NCBI GenBank assembly: GCA_002343445.1 | Contig: DDSP01000018.1 | Location: forward strand, 22,873-77,920 | DNA length: 55,048 nt | Reading direction: 5' to 3' | Source of the DNA: Chthonomonas sp. UBA2387 | GTDB taxonomy: Bacteria; Armatimonadota; Fimbriimonadia; Fimbriimonadales; Fimbriimonadaceae | Shown here: positions 1-7,121 of the stretch, piece by piece | Layout: every line of letters begins with the position of its first letter | How positions within the stretch are numbered: the stretch's first letter is position 1 | Notes under the pieces: model-generated | What the model was told of the DNA's origin: nothing | Seen by the model: only the letters and a program-made list of their open reading frames with translations | Databases searched by the model: none | Translations under genes and position numbers: made by a program

Positions 1-51
1 GCTGCGTTCGGGACGCAGAGGTCGCTGGTTCGAATCCAGTCATCCCGACCA
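1..51 (+). tRNA. tRNA-Pro(CGG), 5' part outside the window
   Basis: The visible part starts in the anticodon arm. Stem 2-6 (CTGCG) pairs with 14-18 (CGCAG) around loop TTCGGGA at 7-13, which gives U33, anticodon CGG at 9-11 and G37. The T arm is GCTGG-TTCGAAT-CCAGT (24-40). The 3' acceptor strand CATCCCG (41-47) is followed by discriminator A and an encoded CCA (49-51). The implied 5' acceptor strand CGGGATG and G37 both fit proline tRNAs. The D arm and 5' acceptor strand lie before the window. Confidence 0.93.
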
Positions 52-118
52 CTTCTGCTTTCATAGTCGGCCCCGGAGCGACCGCAACTCCTTTTTCTGA
101 ATCGCGCGAAGGCGTCTC

Positions 119-214
119 GATATGCGGCCGTCATCCGCATATCCGAACAATATGCCGATGAAACAGGCATTTCGTCGGCATATTGTGGCAATATGCCGAC
201 GATGGCCGCATATG
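119..214 (+). promoter_or_regulatory. Six-half-site operator array and -10 element of the Fic gene
   Basis: Six copies of the half-site ATATGC(G/C)G alternate in orientation: 120-127 (+), 135-142 (-), 150-157 (+), 176-183 (-), 191-198 (+) and 206-213 (-). They form three inverted pairs. The first and third pairs have the same 7-nt spacer and the second has 18. The exact 11-mer CAATATGCCGA occurs at 148-158, inverted at 175-185, and again at 189-199 across the start codon. A TATTGT box at 181-186 ends 6 nt before the ATG and could be the -10 of a leaderless transcript, so protein bound to the array would block transcription. Autoregulation by the encoded Fic protein is an inference. Confidence 0.6.
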
Positions 215-1332
215 ACGAGGTGACCACGCTCAGCGAGTCCAGGCCGCAAGAAGGCGACCTGCGGACCCTACCGTACAATCGCCTGCCGCACCTCCCACCC
301 GAAGTCGCCGTTGAGACGCTGAAGACTCTCAAGAAGGCGATCTCGGCCAACAAAGCGCTCGCCGAGTTGCGAACCGCTGGCGAACTCATCCCCAATCAGG
401 CCTTGCTCATCCGGGCGATCGTGCTACAGGAAGCAAAGCTCTCGTCCGAAATCGAGAACATCGTCACCACCAACGACGAACTCTATCGTGCGTTCGGCCA
501 CGACCCAGAGAGGACCGACCCGGCGACGAAGGAAGTCCTGCGTTACCAGGAAGCCTTGTGGCACGGATACGACCGTCTCGAACAAGGCGGGCTTCTGACG
601 ACCCGCCTCTTCACCGAAATCGCCAGCATCATCAAGGAGCACGACACGGGCGTGCGCAAGATGCCGGGGACGCGGGTCGCGAACCGACGCACAGGCGAGC
701 CTATCTACGCGCCGCCCGAAGGCGAGGAACTCCTCCGCCGACTGCTCGACAATCTCAGCGAGTACCTCTATTCGGAGGACGGCACCGACCCCCTCATCAA
801 AATGGCGGTCGCCCACTACCAGTTCGAAGCCATTCACCCGTTCCCGGACGGCAACGGGCGCACGGGACGCGTCATCAACATCCTCTATCTGGTCGCTCAG
901 GGGCTCCTGGACGTGCCCGTGCTCTACCTGTCCCGCTTCATCATCCAGAACAAGGGCGCCTACTACGAAGGACTGCGGCGCGTGACGGAAGAAGCCCGGT
1001 GGGAGGAGTGGGTCCTGTTCATGCTCGACGCCGTCGAGCAAACCTCGCGAGACACCAAGCGACGCATCGAAGCGATTCGGGACGCCCAGGCCGAGGCTGT
1101 CGAACTCGCTCGAACCCAAATGAGGCGCGGCTACAGTCGGGAACTGGTCGAATTGGTCTTTTCACAGCCCTACATCCGCATTGGCATGCTCGTCGAATCG
1201 AAGGTTGCCAAGCGCGACGCGGCCTCGGAGTATCTGCGCGAGCTTGAACGCATCGGATTGCTCCGATCGGAGAAGTACGGGCGAACGCGTTTCTATCTCA
1301 ACGAACGGCTGCTCCGCATCCTCGCGGACTGA
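193..1332 (+). CDS. Fic family protein (class II, probable AMPylase) with C-terminal winged-helix-like domain
   Basis: A 379-residue Fic protein. The N-terminal Fic/DOC-N region carries the inhibitory helix motif SSEIEN at residues 84-89, matching (S/T)xxxE(G/N), which makes it a class II (self-inhibited) Fic. The full active-site motif HPFPDGNGRTGR is at 215-226, with catalytic His215. Such proteins usually transfer AMP from ATP to target hydroxyl groups. The C-terminal 90 residues look like a winged helix, so it may bind DNA. ATG 193 lies inside an operator half-site; ATG 202 (Met4) is an alternative. No Shine-Dalgarno site is visible, but TATTGT ends 6 nt upstream. It follows tRNA-Pro by 141 bp and has no obvious partner toxin or antitoxin. 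Confidence 0.92.
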   Translation: MPTMAAYDEVTTLSESRPQEGDLRTLPYNRLPHLPPEVAVETLKTLKKAISANKALAELRTAGELIPNQALLIRAIVLQEAKLSSEIENIVTTNDELYRAFGHDPERTDPATKEVLRYQEALWHGYDRLEQGGLLTTRLFTEIASIIKEHDTGVRKMPGTRVANRRTGEPIYAPPEGEELLRRLLDNLSEYLYSEDGTDPLIKMAVAHYQFEAIHPFPDGNGRTGRVINILYLVAQGLLDVPVLYLSRFIIQNKGAYYEGLRRVTEEARWEEWVLFMLDAVEQTSRDTKRRIEAIRDAQAEAVELARTQMRRGYSRELVELVFSQPYIRIGMLVESKVAKRDAASEYLRELERIGLLRSEKYGRTRFYLNERLLRILAD

Positions 1333-1335
1333 CCC

Positions 1336-1866
1336 TTAGCCCCCCGCGCGGGCGCCGTCGTCCCGGCCCTCGTTCAGCAGGCGGAAGGATTCCAGATATC
1401 GGCGAACGTCGGTGTCCTTGCGGTTGTCCTTGCTGCCCATCACCGCGATCTGGTACAGCCGCTTGCCCACCAGATACAGCCGTGCCGTCGCGTACACGCC
1501 TTCCGCCTCGACCGCGAACTCCAAGCCCTTCAACGGACCAAACGTGAACGGTTTTTGGTCGGCGACCTTGCCTCCCACGCCTCCAGCAAACCCGTCGCGA
1601 GCCGAGTGGAGGATGCCTGCGACCTCGTCGAGCGCACCGGAGATCGGCATGTCGTGGAACGAAGCGATGTACACGTCGTCGCCCAGCGCCGAGGTGTACA
1701 TGTGGATCGTCGGGCTGCCCGCCTCGGCGGGTTGCACCTCGTAGTCCGGCTTGCGCGGGAAGCGGATCGCGAACCCGCCCTCGGGCGACTTGAACTCGGT
1801 CCAAGGCTGGACGGGAGCCATAACGGCGGCGAGCAACACCAACAGGACCTTGCCGGATGCGAGCAT
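1336..1866 (-). CDS. Small exported protein of unknown function
   Basis: A 176-residue protein starting at ATG 1866, which begins a clear signal peptide (MLASGKVLLVLLAAVMAPVQ). An in-frame start further upstream at 1932 would put a non-hydrophobic 22-residue leader before it and run to within 15 bp of the divergent gene, so it is rejected. The mature part has a pattern seen in small secreted proteins that begin FKSPEGGFAIRFP..., probably beta-rich, but I cannot name the family. A TACACT box ends 9 nt before the start. The stop codon lies 3 bp from the end of the convergent Fic gene. Confidence 0.7.
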   Translation of the reverse strand: MLASGKVLLVLLAAVMAPVQPWTEFKSPEGGFAIRFPRKPDYEVQPAEAGSPTIHMYTSALGDDVYIASFHDMPISGALDEVAGILHSARDGFAGGVGGKVADQKPFTFGPLKGLEFAVEAEGVYATARLYLVGKRLYQIAVMGSKDNRKDTDVRRYLESFRLLNEGRDDGARAGG

Positions 1867-1947
1867 GGGAATCACAGTGTAACACGTTGCATAACGCCGC
1901 CCCGCACCAACGTGTTCGCCCTCGCCAGCCAAGTAGAATCACCCGAG
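1867..1947. promoter_or_regulatory. Divergent promoter region with two TANNNT boxes close to the starts
   Basis: This is an 81-bp gap between divergent genes. On the minus strand TACACT (complement of 1876-1881) ends 9 nt before ATG 1866. On the plus strand TAGAAT (1934-1939) ends 8 nt before ATG 1948. Neither start has a Shine-Dalgarno site, so both transcripts may be leaderless or nearly so. No good -35 hexamer is visible for either. Confidence 0.45.
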
Positions 1948-2817
1948 ATGGCCAAAGTCGGTTTCGTGGGTCTGGGCGTCATGGGTGCGCCGATGGCCGG
2001 GCACTTGGTGGCGCATGGCCACGAGGTGACCGTCTGGAACCGAACACCCTCCAAGGCTGAACCCCTGCGCCAACTCGGCGCGACCGTGACCGCCGATCTC
2101 AGCGCCCTCGCCGCAGTTTGCGAAGCCGTGTTCCTATGCGTGGCTCGCGACGAAGACGTCTCCCAGTGCCTCGATGCGATGACCCCTGCCGCAAGCCCAG
2201 GCACGCTCTTCGTGGACCACTCGACCACCTCGCCCGGCGCGGCGCTTGGCTTCCACCAGCGCTTGTCCGAGAAGGGTTTTCGGTTTCTCGATGCGCCCGT
2301 GACGGGCGGCAGCATGGGGGCTCGAGCCGGGACCCTGACCCTATTTGTCGGCGGGTCGAAGGCGGACTTCGAAGAGGTCGCCCCGATCCTTCAGAGCTAT
2401 GCCAAGCGTGCCGAACACGTCGGCCCCGGAGGCGCGGGTCAAGCCATGAAGATGGCCAACCAGATCGCGGTCGGAGGAGCGCTGCTGGGACTTTGCGAGA
2501 GTCTCGCATTCGCCCAAAAGGCAGGACTCGATCTGGCCCAAGCCCGCGAACTGATCGGAGGAGGCGCGGGCGGCAGTTGGGCGTTCGACCACTACGGCCC
2601 AAAGATTCTGGCTCGCGACTGGGCGCCGGGGTTCTCGATCGCGCACCAACGCAAGGATTTTGGCTATTGCACCGACATGGCGCAGACCATCAACGCCAGC
2701 ATCCCTGGAACACTCCTCGTCGACCGCTTGCTCGAGGTCCTTGAAGCGCAAGGCCACGCGGGTTGGACCACGGCTGCGCTCTACGAGGTCCTCCTGGCGA
2801 AGGGGTTCGAGCCTTGA
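1948..2817 (+). CDS. NAD(P)-dependent beta-hydroxyacid dehydrogenase (3-hydroxyisobutyrate dehydrogenase family)
   Basis: A 289-residue cytosolic oxidoreductase. The N-terminal Rossmann fold has GxGxxG as VGFVGLGVMGAPMAG (residues 4-18). The family substrate motif appears as DAPVTGG (115-121), and the catalytic lysine is K168 in GGAGQAMKMANQ. Length is typical of the family, which includes 3-hydroxyisobutyrate dehydrogenase, tartronate semialdehyde reductase and glyoxylate/succinic semialdehyde reductases; I cannot choose among these. The start is ATG 1948, because the reading frame upstream is antisense to the exported-protein gene. Its stop overlaps the TTG start of the ABC ATPase (TTGA at 2814-2817), so it is probably the first gene of that operon and may act on a compound derived from the imported substrate. 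Confidence 0.88.
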   Translation: MAKVGFVGLGVMGAPMAGHLVAHGHEVTVWNRTPSKAEPLRQLGATVTADLSALAAVCEAVFLCVARDEDVSQCLDAMTPAASPGTLFVDHSTTSPGAALGFHQRLSEKGFRFLDAPVTGGSMGARAGTLTLFVGGSKADFEEVAPILQSYAKRAEHVGPGGAGQAMKMANQIAVGGALLGLCESLAFAQKAGLDLAQARELIGGGAGGSWAFDHYGPKILARDWAPGFSIAHQRKDFGYCTDMAQTINASIPGTLLVDRLLEVLEAQGHAGWTTAALYEVLLAKGFEP

Positions 2818-4316
2818 CGCCGACCGTCGAGTTCAAGGGCATTTCCAAGCGCTTCGGAGACGTCCAGGCGCTCGAAGACGTCGCGATGTCCGTGCATCAG
2901 GGCGAGATCCATGCCGTCCTTGGCGAGAACGGAGCGGGCAAGACGACGCTGATGCGCATCCTGTATGGGGCGATTCGGCCCGATGCGGGGCAGGTGCTGC
3001 TCGATGGCCAACCCCGCGCGTTCCGCAACTCGGCCGAAGCCATTCTGGCGGGTGTGGGCATGGTGAGCCAACACTACAGCATCATCCCCGAGATCACCTG
3101 CTTGGAAAACCTGATGCTGGGGGCCGAGCCGGGGTTCGTCGTCTCGCCCAAACTGGCCACCGAACGCGCCGAAACAATCGCCCAACGCATGGGATTCCAG
3201 TTTGATTGGAAAGCCCGGGCCGATACGCTGAGCCCCGGCGGCGCCCAAAAGCTGGAGATCCTCAAGCTGCTCTGGCGGCGCTCGCGCATCTTGGTCCTGG
3301 ACGAGCCGACGGCCATGCTCTCGCCCGACGATGCAGACGCCCTCTATGCCAGCCTGCGTCAGCTTGCCCAAGACGGAGCGACGGTTCTGGTCGTCACCCA
3401 CCGAACGCGCGAAGTCGTCGCCCATTGCGACCGAGCCACGGTGTTGCGGGGCGGACGGTTGGTGACTTCGCTCGACGTCAAGGACGCCGACGCCTCTTCG
3501 CTGGCGCAGTTCATCATCGGGCATCCTTTGGCCGAACTCGAACCCCGACCAGTATCTCACCCCAGCGGACCCGGCATGGTCCTGAAGGACGTCTGGGTCA
3601 AAGGCGACCGGGGCGACGACGCCGTTCGGGGTGTCAGCCTGCGGCTCGAACCTGGGGAGGTTGTTGGCCTTGCCGGCGTAGATGGCAGCGGCCAACGCGA
3701 GTTGTTTCAGGCTCTGGTGGGCGTGCGCAAGATCGAGCGCGGCGACGTGAATGTGGGCGAGCGCCCTCTTGCCCAGACGCCTTCGGCCCGACGCCTCGAA
3801 GCGGGCATCCGCCTGATCCCCGAAGACCGCCACCTGGAGGGCGTCATCGAACGCTGGTCTCTCGAGGCCAACGCCATGCTGGGGCTGCAGCGGCGGGCCG
3901 AGATGCGGAGCGGACCGTGGGTGGCGACCGGTGCCCGGCGTGCTCTGGCCGAGGAGGTGGTGGCCAGGTTCGACACGAGGTTCGGCAAGCTCTCCGACCC
4001 CATCGCCAGCCTTTCGGGCGGCAACCAGCAGCGTTTGGTCGCAGCCCGGGCTTTGGCCCGGGATGCCCAGGTCATTCTCGCTTTCCAGCCCGCACGCGGG
4101 CTGGACCTGGATTCAACCCAACGCGTGTACAAGGCCATCCGCGAAGCGTGCGACGCCGGGGCCTGCGCCTTGGTGGTCAGCTTCGACTTGGATGAACTGC
4201 TCGAGTACTGCGACCGGGTGACGGCCATTTTCTCGGGAGTGCTCCGTTCGCCCGAGCAAGGGTCCGAACGAGACCGCTATGCCATCGGGCGGCTGATGGT
4301 GGGGGCGGACGCTTGA
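2814..4316 (+). CDS. ABC transporter ATP-binding protein, BMP-type nucleoside/simple-sugar uptake system
   Basis: A 500-residue protein with two fused nucleotide-binding domains, as in NupO/YufO and RbsA-like importers. NBD1 has Walker A GENGAGKTT (residues 37-45), a divergent signature LSPGGAQKLEI and Walker B LVLDEP. NBD2 has the degenerate Walker A GVDGSGQRE that is normal for this class, signature LSGGNQQR and a Walker B region where the usual catalytic Glu is replaced (AFQPARGLD). The start is TTG 2814, which overlaps the preceding stop; the frame upstream is a shadow. It is coupled to the permease by another TTGA overlap. Together these genes should energise uptake of a nucleoside or related ligand at the inner membrane. 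Confidence 0.92.
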   Translation: MTPTVEFKGISKRFGDVQALEDVAMSVHQGEIHAVLGENGAGKTTLMRILYGAIRPDAGQVLLDGQPRAFRNSAEAILAGVGMVSQHYSIIPEITCLENLMLGAEPGFVVSPKLATERAETIAQRMGFQFDWKARADTLSPGGAQKLEILKLLWRRSRILVLDEPTAMLSPDDADALYASLRQLAQDGATVLVVTHRTREVVAHCDRATVLRGGRLVTSLDVKDADASSLAQFIIGHPLAELEPRPVSHPSGPGMVLKDVWVKGDRGDDAVRGVSLRLEPGEVVGLAGVDGSGQRELFQALVGVRKIERGDVNVGERPLAQTPSARRLEAGIRLIPEDRHLEGVIERWSLEANAMLGLQRRAEMRSGPWVATGARRALAEEVVARFDTRFGKLSDPIASLSGGNQQRLVAARALARDAQVILAFQPARGLDLDSTQRVYKAIREACDAGACALVVSFDLDELLEYCDRVTAIFSGVLRSPEQGSERDRYAIGRLMVGADA

Positions 4317-5389
4317 CCAAGACGTTCGCCGGGTGGCGGTTGATCGCGCTTTACGCGGGTCTGTCGCTCATCGTCGTCCTGCTGTTGTTGGGATCGGGCG
4401 TTCATCCCGCAGTGGCTGGTGGCCGCCTCTGGGAGGGCGCGTTCGGCTCCCCGCAAGCGTGGCGCGGCACGTTGCGCCAGATGATGCCGTTGCTGTTCGC
4501 TGGCCTGAGCGTGTTCATCGGCCTGAGGGCTGGCCTGTTCAACATCGGTGCGGAGGGGCAACTGCTGATTGGCGCGTTGGCCACAGCTACGACGGCGCTT
4601 GCCGTCCAAGGCCCGCTGGGGATGGTGCTCGGACTGGTCGTCGGCGTCCTGGCCGGAGCCATCTGGACGCTTCCCGCAGGACTGATCAAGGCCTATCGCG
4701 GCGGGCACGAGGTCATCACCACGATCATGCTCAACAACATCGCGTTGCTGGTGACCGGCGCGTTGGTCGCGGGGCCGCTCAAGGCGCCCGAGAAGCAGAT
4801 GCCCACCACGCCGATGCTTGAGACCCAAACCCGGATGCCGAGTCTGCTGCGGCTGGACGGCAACAACGGCACCGTGTGGACACTCGGGTCGCCCGAAGAC
4901 CCCGGCGTGCGCGAGATGGGACGGCTCGCGTTCGAAATGAACCTCGCCATCCCGTTGGGTATTGTTTTGATCCTCGCGTTCGGATGGTGGCTGGCACGCA
5001 GCGTTCGCGGCTACGAAGTCTGTGCGATGGGCGAGAACCCTGTGGCGGCTCGATTCGCTGGAGTGGACACGCGGAGGACCACCGTCGCCGCGTTGGCGGC
5101 ATCGGGGGGAGCGGCGGGCTTGGGGGGTGCGCTGCTCGTCCTGGGTCAAGAGGGGCGCTTCTTTGCGGGATTCTCACCGGGCTACGGCTTCGATGCTCTT
5201 GGCGTCGCCATCCTCGCGGGCTCGTCGCCGGTCGGCATCGTGCCGGCTGCGTTCGTGTTTGGTGCGCTGAACAAGGGCGCGCTGAGTCTGCAGGTGATCG
5301 ACGTGCCGAAGGGCATCACGGGTGTGATTCTGGGGTTGCTCATCGTAGCGTTCGCGGCGGCGCGGGTGCGGGAGGCTCGGAGCGAATGA
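4313..5389 (+). CDS. ABC transporter permease (BMP-type, first subunit)
   Basis: A 358-residue polytopic membrane protein of the BPD_transp_2 family, similar to YufP/NupP. Characteristic segments are FIGLRAGLFNIGAEGQL near residues 63-79, which is the family signature, and GGHEVITTIMLNNIA near 130-145, plus about eight to ten hydrophobic helices. The start TTG 4313 overlaps the ATPase stop (TTGA 4313-4316). Its own stop overlaps the next ATG (ATGA at 5386-5389). It should form a heterodimeric channel with the following gene product. Confidence 0.92.
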   Translation: MTKTFAGWRLIALYAGLSLIVVLLLLGSGVHPAVAGGRLWEGAFGSPQAWRGTLRQMMPLLFAGLSVFIGLRAGLFNIGAEGQLLIGALATATTALAVQGPLGMVLGLVVGVLAGAIWTLPAGLIKAYRGGHEVITTIMLNNIALLVTGALVAGPLKAPEKQMPTTPMLETQTRMPSLLRLDGNNGTVWTLGSPEDPGVREMGRLAFEMNLAIPLGIVLILAFGWWLARSVRGYEVCAMGENPVAARFAGVDTRRTTVAALAASGGAAGLGGALLVLGQEGRFFAGFSPGYGFDALGVAILAGSSPVGIVPAAFVFGALNKGALSLQVIDVPKGITGVILGLLIVAFAAARVREARSE

Positions 5390-6240
5390 TCGACTTTGTT
5401 CGCATCTTCTTGCCGACGGCCGTCAGCTTGGCTGCGCCCCTGATGCTGGCGGCGATGGGCGGCTACCTGAGCGAGCGCAGCGGCGTGATCAACATCGCGC
5501 TCGAAGGCAAAATGCTGATGGCCGCGTGCGCGGCAGCCTTGGCAGCGGCGAGTTCGGGCAACGCCGCGATCGGGCTGCTGGTCGGCATCGCGGCGGCTCT
5601 CGTGATGTCGCTGGCGCATTGGCTGTTCACCCAGACCTACAAGCTGGACCACATCGTGAGCGGCATGGCGCTCAACCTTGTCGCGGTCGGGGGGAGCAAC
5701 TTCCTCAACAAGCGGTTCACCGACCTCAGCGCCACGGGCCAGATTCCCCAACTGCCTCTGCCCGTCTACTACGTGCTGGCGTTCGGTCTGCCGGTGATCC
5801 TCCTTGTTTATACGACTCGAACGCGCCCCGGTCTACGAATGCTGGCCGTCGGCAGCGACCCCGGCAAATCGCGACAGATGGGCGTGGACCCCCTGCGCGT
5901 GCGCATGCTCGGCCTGATCGGAACGGGCGTGTTCACGGGCCTTGCCGGCGTGCTGATCGTGAGCAACGCGGGCCGCTTCACCGACGGCATGACGGGCGGC
6001 AAGGGCTACATCGCGCTCGCGGCCCTCATCTTGGGGCGCTGGCGTCCCGTCCCGGCCGCAGCGGCGGCGCTGCTGTTCGGCATGTTCGAGGCCTTGCAGA
6101 TCCAGTTTCAGGGAACGCCGCTGCTCGGGGCGCGGTTGCCTTCCGAGTTCTGGCTCTGCATTCCCTATGTCGTCACCATCGTCGCGATGGCGGGCCTGCT
6201 GGGCCAGAGCAGGGCGCCGGCGGGATTAGGCAAGCCCTAA
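5386..6240 (+). CDS. ABC transporter permease (BMP-type, second subunit)
   Basis: A 284-residue integral membrane protein, YufQ/NupQ-like. The family motif is GGYLSERSGVINIALEGKML (residues 25-44), followed by seven or eight hydrophobic helices and the conserved HIVSGMALNLVA segment. It is the last gene of the operon. No BMP-family substrate-binding lipoprotein follows it or occurs elsewhere in the window, so the ligand-binding component must be encoded elsewhere. Its stop overlaps the convergent lipoprotein stop by 4 bp. Confidence 0.92.
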   Translation: MIDFVRIFLPTAVSLAAPLMLAAMGGYLSERSGVINIALEGKMLMAACAAALAAASSGNAAIGLLVGIAAALVMSLAHWLFTQTYKLDHIVSGMALNLVAVGGSNFLNKRFTDLSATGQIPQLPLPVYYVLAFGLPVILLVYTTRTRPGLRMLAVGSDPGKSRQMGVDPLRVRMLGLIGTGVFTGLAGVLIVSNAGRFTDGMTGGKGYIALAALILGRWRPVPAAAAALLFGMFEALQIQFQGTPLLGARLPSEFWLCIPYVVTIVAMAGLLGQSRAPAGLGKP

Positions 6241-7025
6241 CCTGAGGACTTCGGCACTTCGAGCGCCTTGTTCAGGTACACGGTCGTTCGCTTGCCCACG
6301 GGGATCCGGGTGTTGTCGGCGTCCAAAGCCAGCCCCGCATCCGACGCCACTTTTAGCAAGTCGAGCATCGCATCCACCAGCCCATCGGGCTGCTTCTTGG
6401 CCGCCTCGGCCCAGCGACCGTTCCGGACTTCCATCAGAAAGGCGTCGGCTGCTCGGTGCGTTTCAGGCTTGGTCCACGTTTCGGCGCTCGGTGCCTTCAC
6501 CGCTTCTAGGATGGCCTTGAGCCCGGCGCTGTTCTCTGGGTCTACCAACGCCGGTTCGAGCCGATCGCTTTCAAGAGCGAGGACGATGCTCTCCAGCAGG
6601 ATGCGGTCGCCCTCCTTGGCCATGAACTCGGCGACGGCCGGTTGAGGGTCGCCCTGCGCGTCCAACTTGAGGTCGCCGCCCGGCCCGGCCGTGCCACGCA
6701 CCGAGAAGGGCGTGTCGCCCTTCAGATAGCCCTCGCCCGCATGGATCGCCAAGGAGTATCCTGAGGCGCTGGCCACCGAGCCCACGATCAGGGTGCCGGC
6801 CGCAATCGCCACCTTGCCATCCAACGTCACGTCCTCGGCAACCATCATGGGCACCTCCGTGCCCGCAGGGGCATCCGTGTTGAGGAACCCGAGGGTGACG
6901 ACCGAGATCGGCGTGCCCTCTTCGAGCTTCAGTGCCGAATCTCCAGGGCTGGGACTTGGATCGGTAGCAGGTTGAGCACAACCCAGCGCCAAGAGACAGA
7001 TCAGAAATCCGGCGAGACAACGCAT
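6237..7025 (-). CDS. Putative lipoprotein of unknown function
   Basis: A 262-residue protein with a lipoprotein signal (MRCLAGFLICLLALGC, lipobox LALGC, modified Cys16), followed by a short Pro/Ser/Asp linker. The next 120 residues look beta-rich and resemble domains that describe a value being raised and stored (EVPMMVAEDVTLDGKV, AAGTLIVGSV), also seen in other bacterial lipoproteins, but I do not recognise a named family. It ends with PVGKRTTVYL. It lies 3' of hppA on the same strand but beyond a hairpin terminator at 7073-7105, so it is probably transcribed separately. Confidence 0.7.
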   Translation of the reverse strand: MRCLAGFLICLLALGCAQPATDPSPSPGDSALKLEEGTPISVVTLGFLNTDAPAGTEVPMMVAEDVTLDGKVAIAAGTLIVGSVASASGYSLAIHAGEGYLKGDTPFSVRGTAGPGGDLKLDAQGDPQPAVAEFMAKEGDRILLESIVLALESDRLEPALVDPENSAGLKAILEAVKAPSAETWTKPETHRAADAFLMEVRNGRWAEAAKKQPDGLVDAMLDLLKVASDAGLALDADNTRIPVGKRTTVYLNKALEVPKSSG

Positions 7026-7072
7026 TGATGCAACGATGACCCACCCGGAAGCTGCGATGCAAGGGCCCCAAC

Positions 7073-7105
7073 AAAAAAGCCGCCCGGTCGAAGTGACCGA
7101 GCGGC
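7073..7105 (-). terminator. Rho-independent terminator of hppA
   Basis: On the minus strand GCCGCTCGGTC (7105-7095) pairs with GACCGGGCGGC (7089-7079) apart from one mismatch, and TTTTTTG follows (complement of 7072-7078). It starts 17 bp after the hppA stop. Confidence 0.9.
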
Positions 7106-7121
7106 TCTTGGGCGAGACTGA

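Noticed and set aside
1..192. tRNA-Pro as an attachment site for an integrated island
   Set aside because: No integrase and no direct repeat of the tRNA 3' end was found in the window. The closeness of the Fic gene is only suggestive.
1555..1947. N-terminal extension of the beta-hydroxyacid dehydrogenase
   Set aside because: These codons are antisense to the exported-protein gene. The Rossmann motif begins only after ATG 1948.
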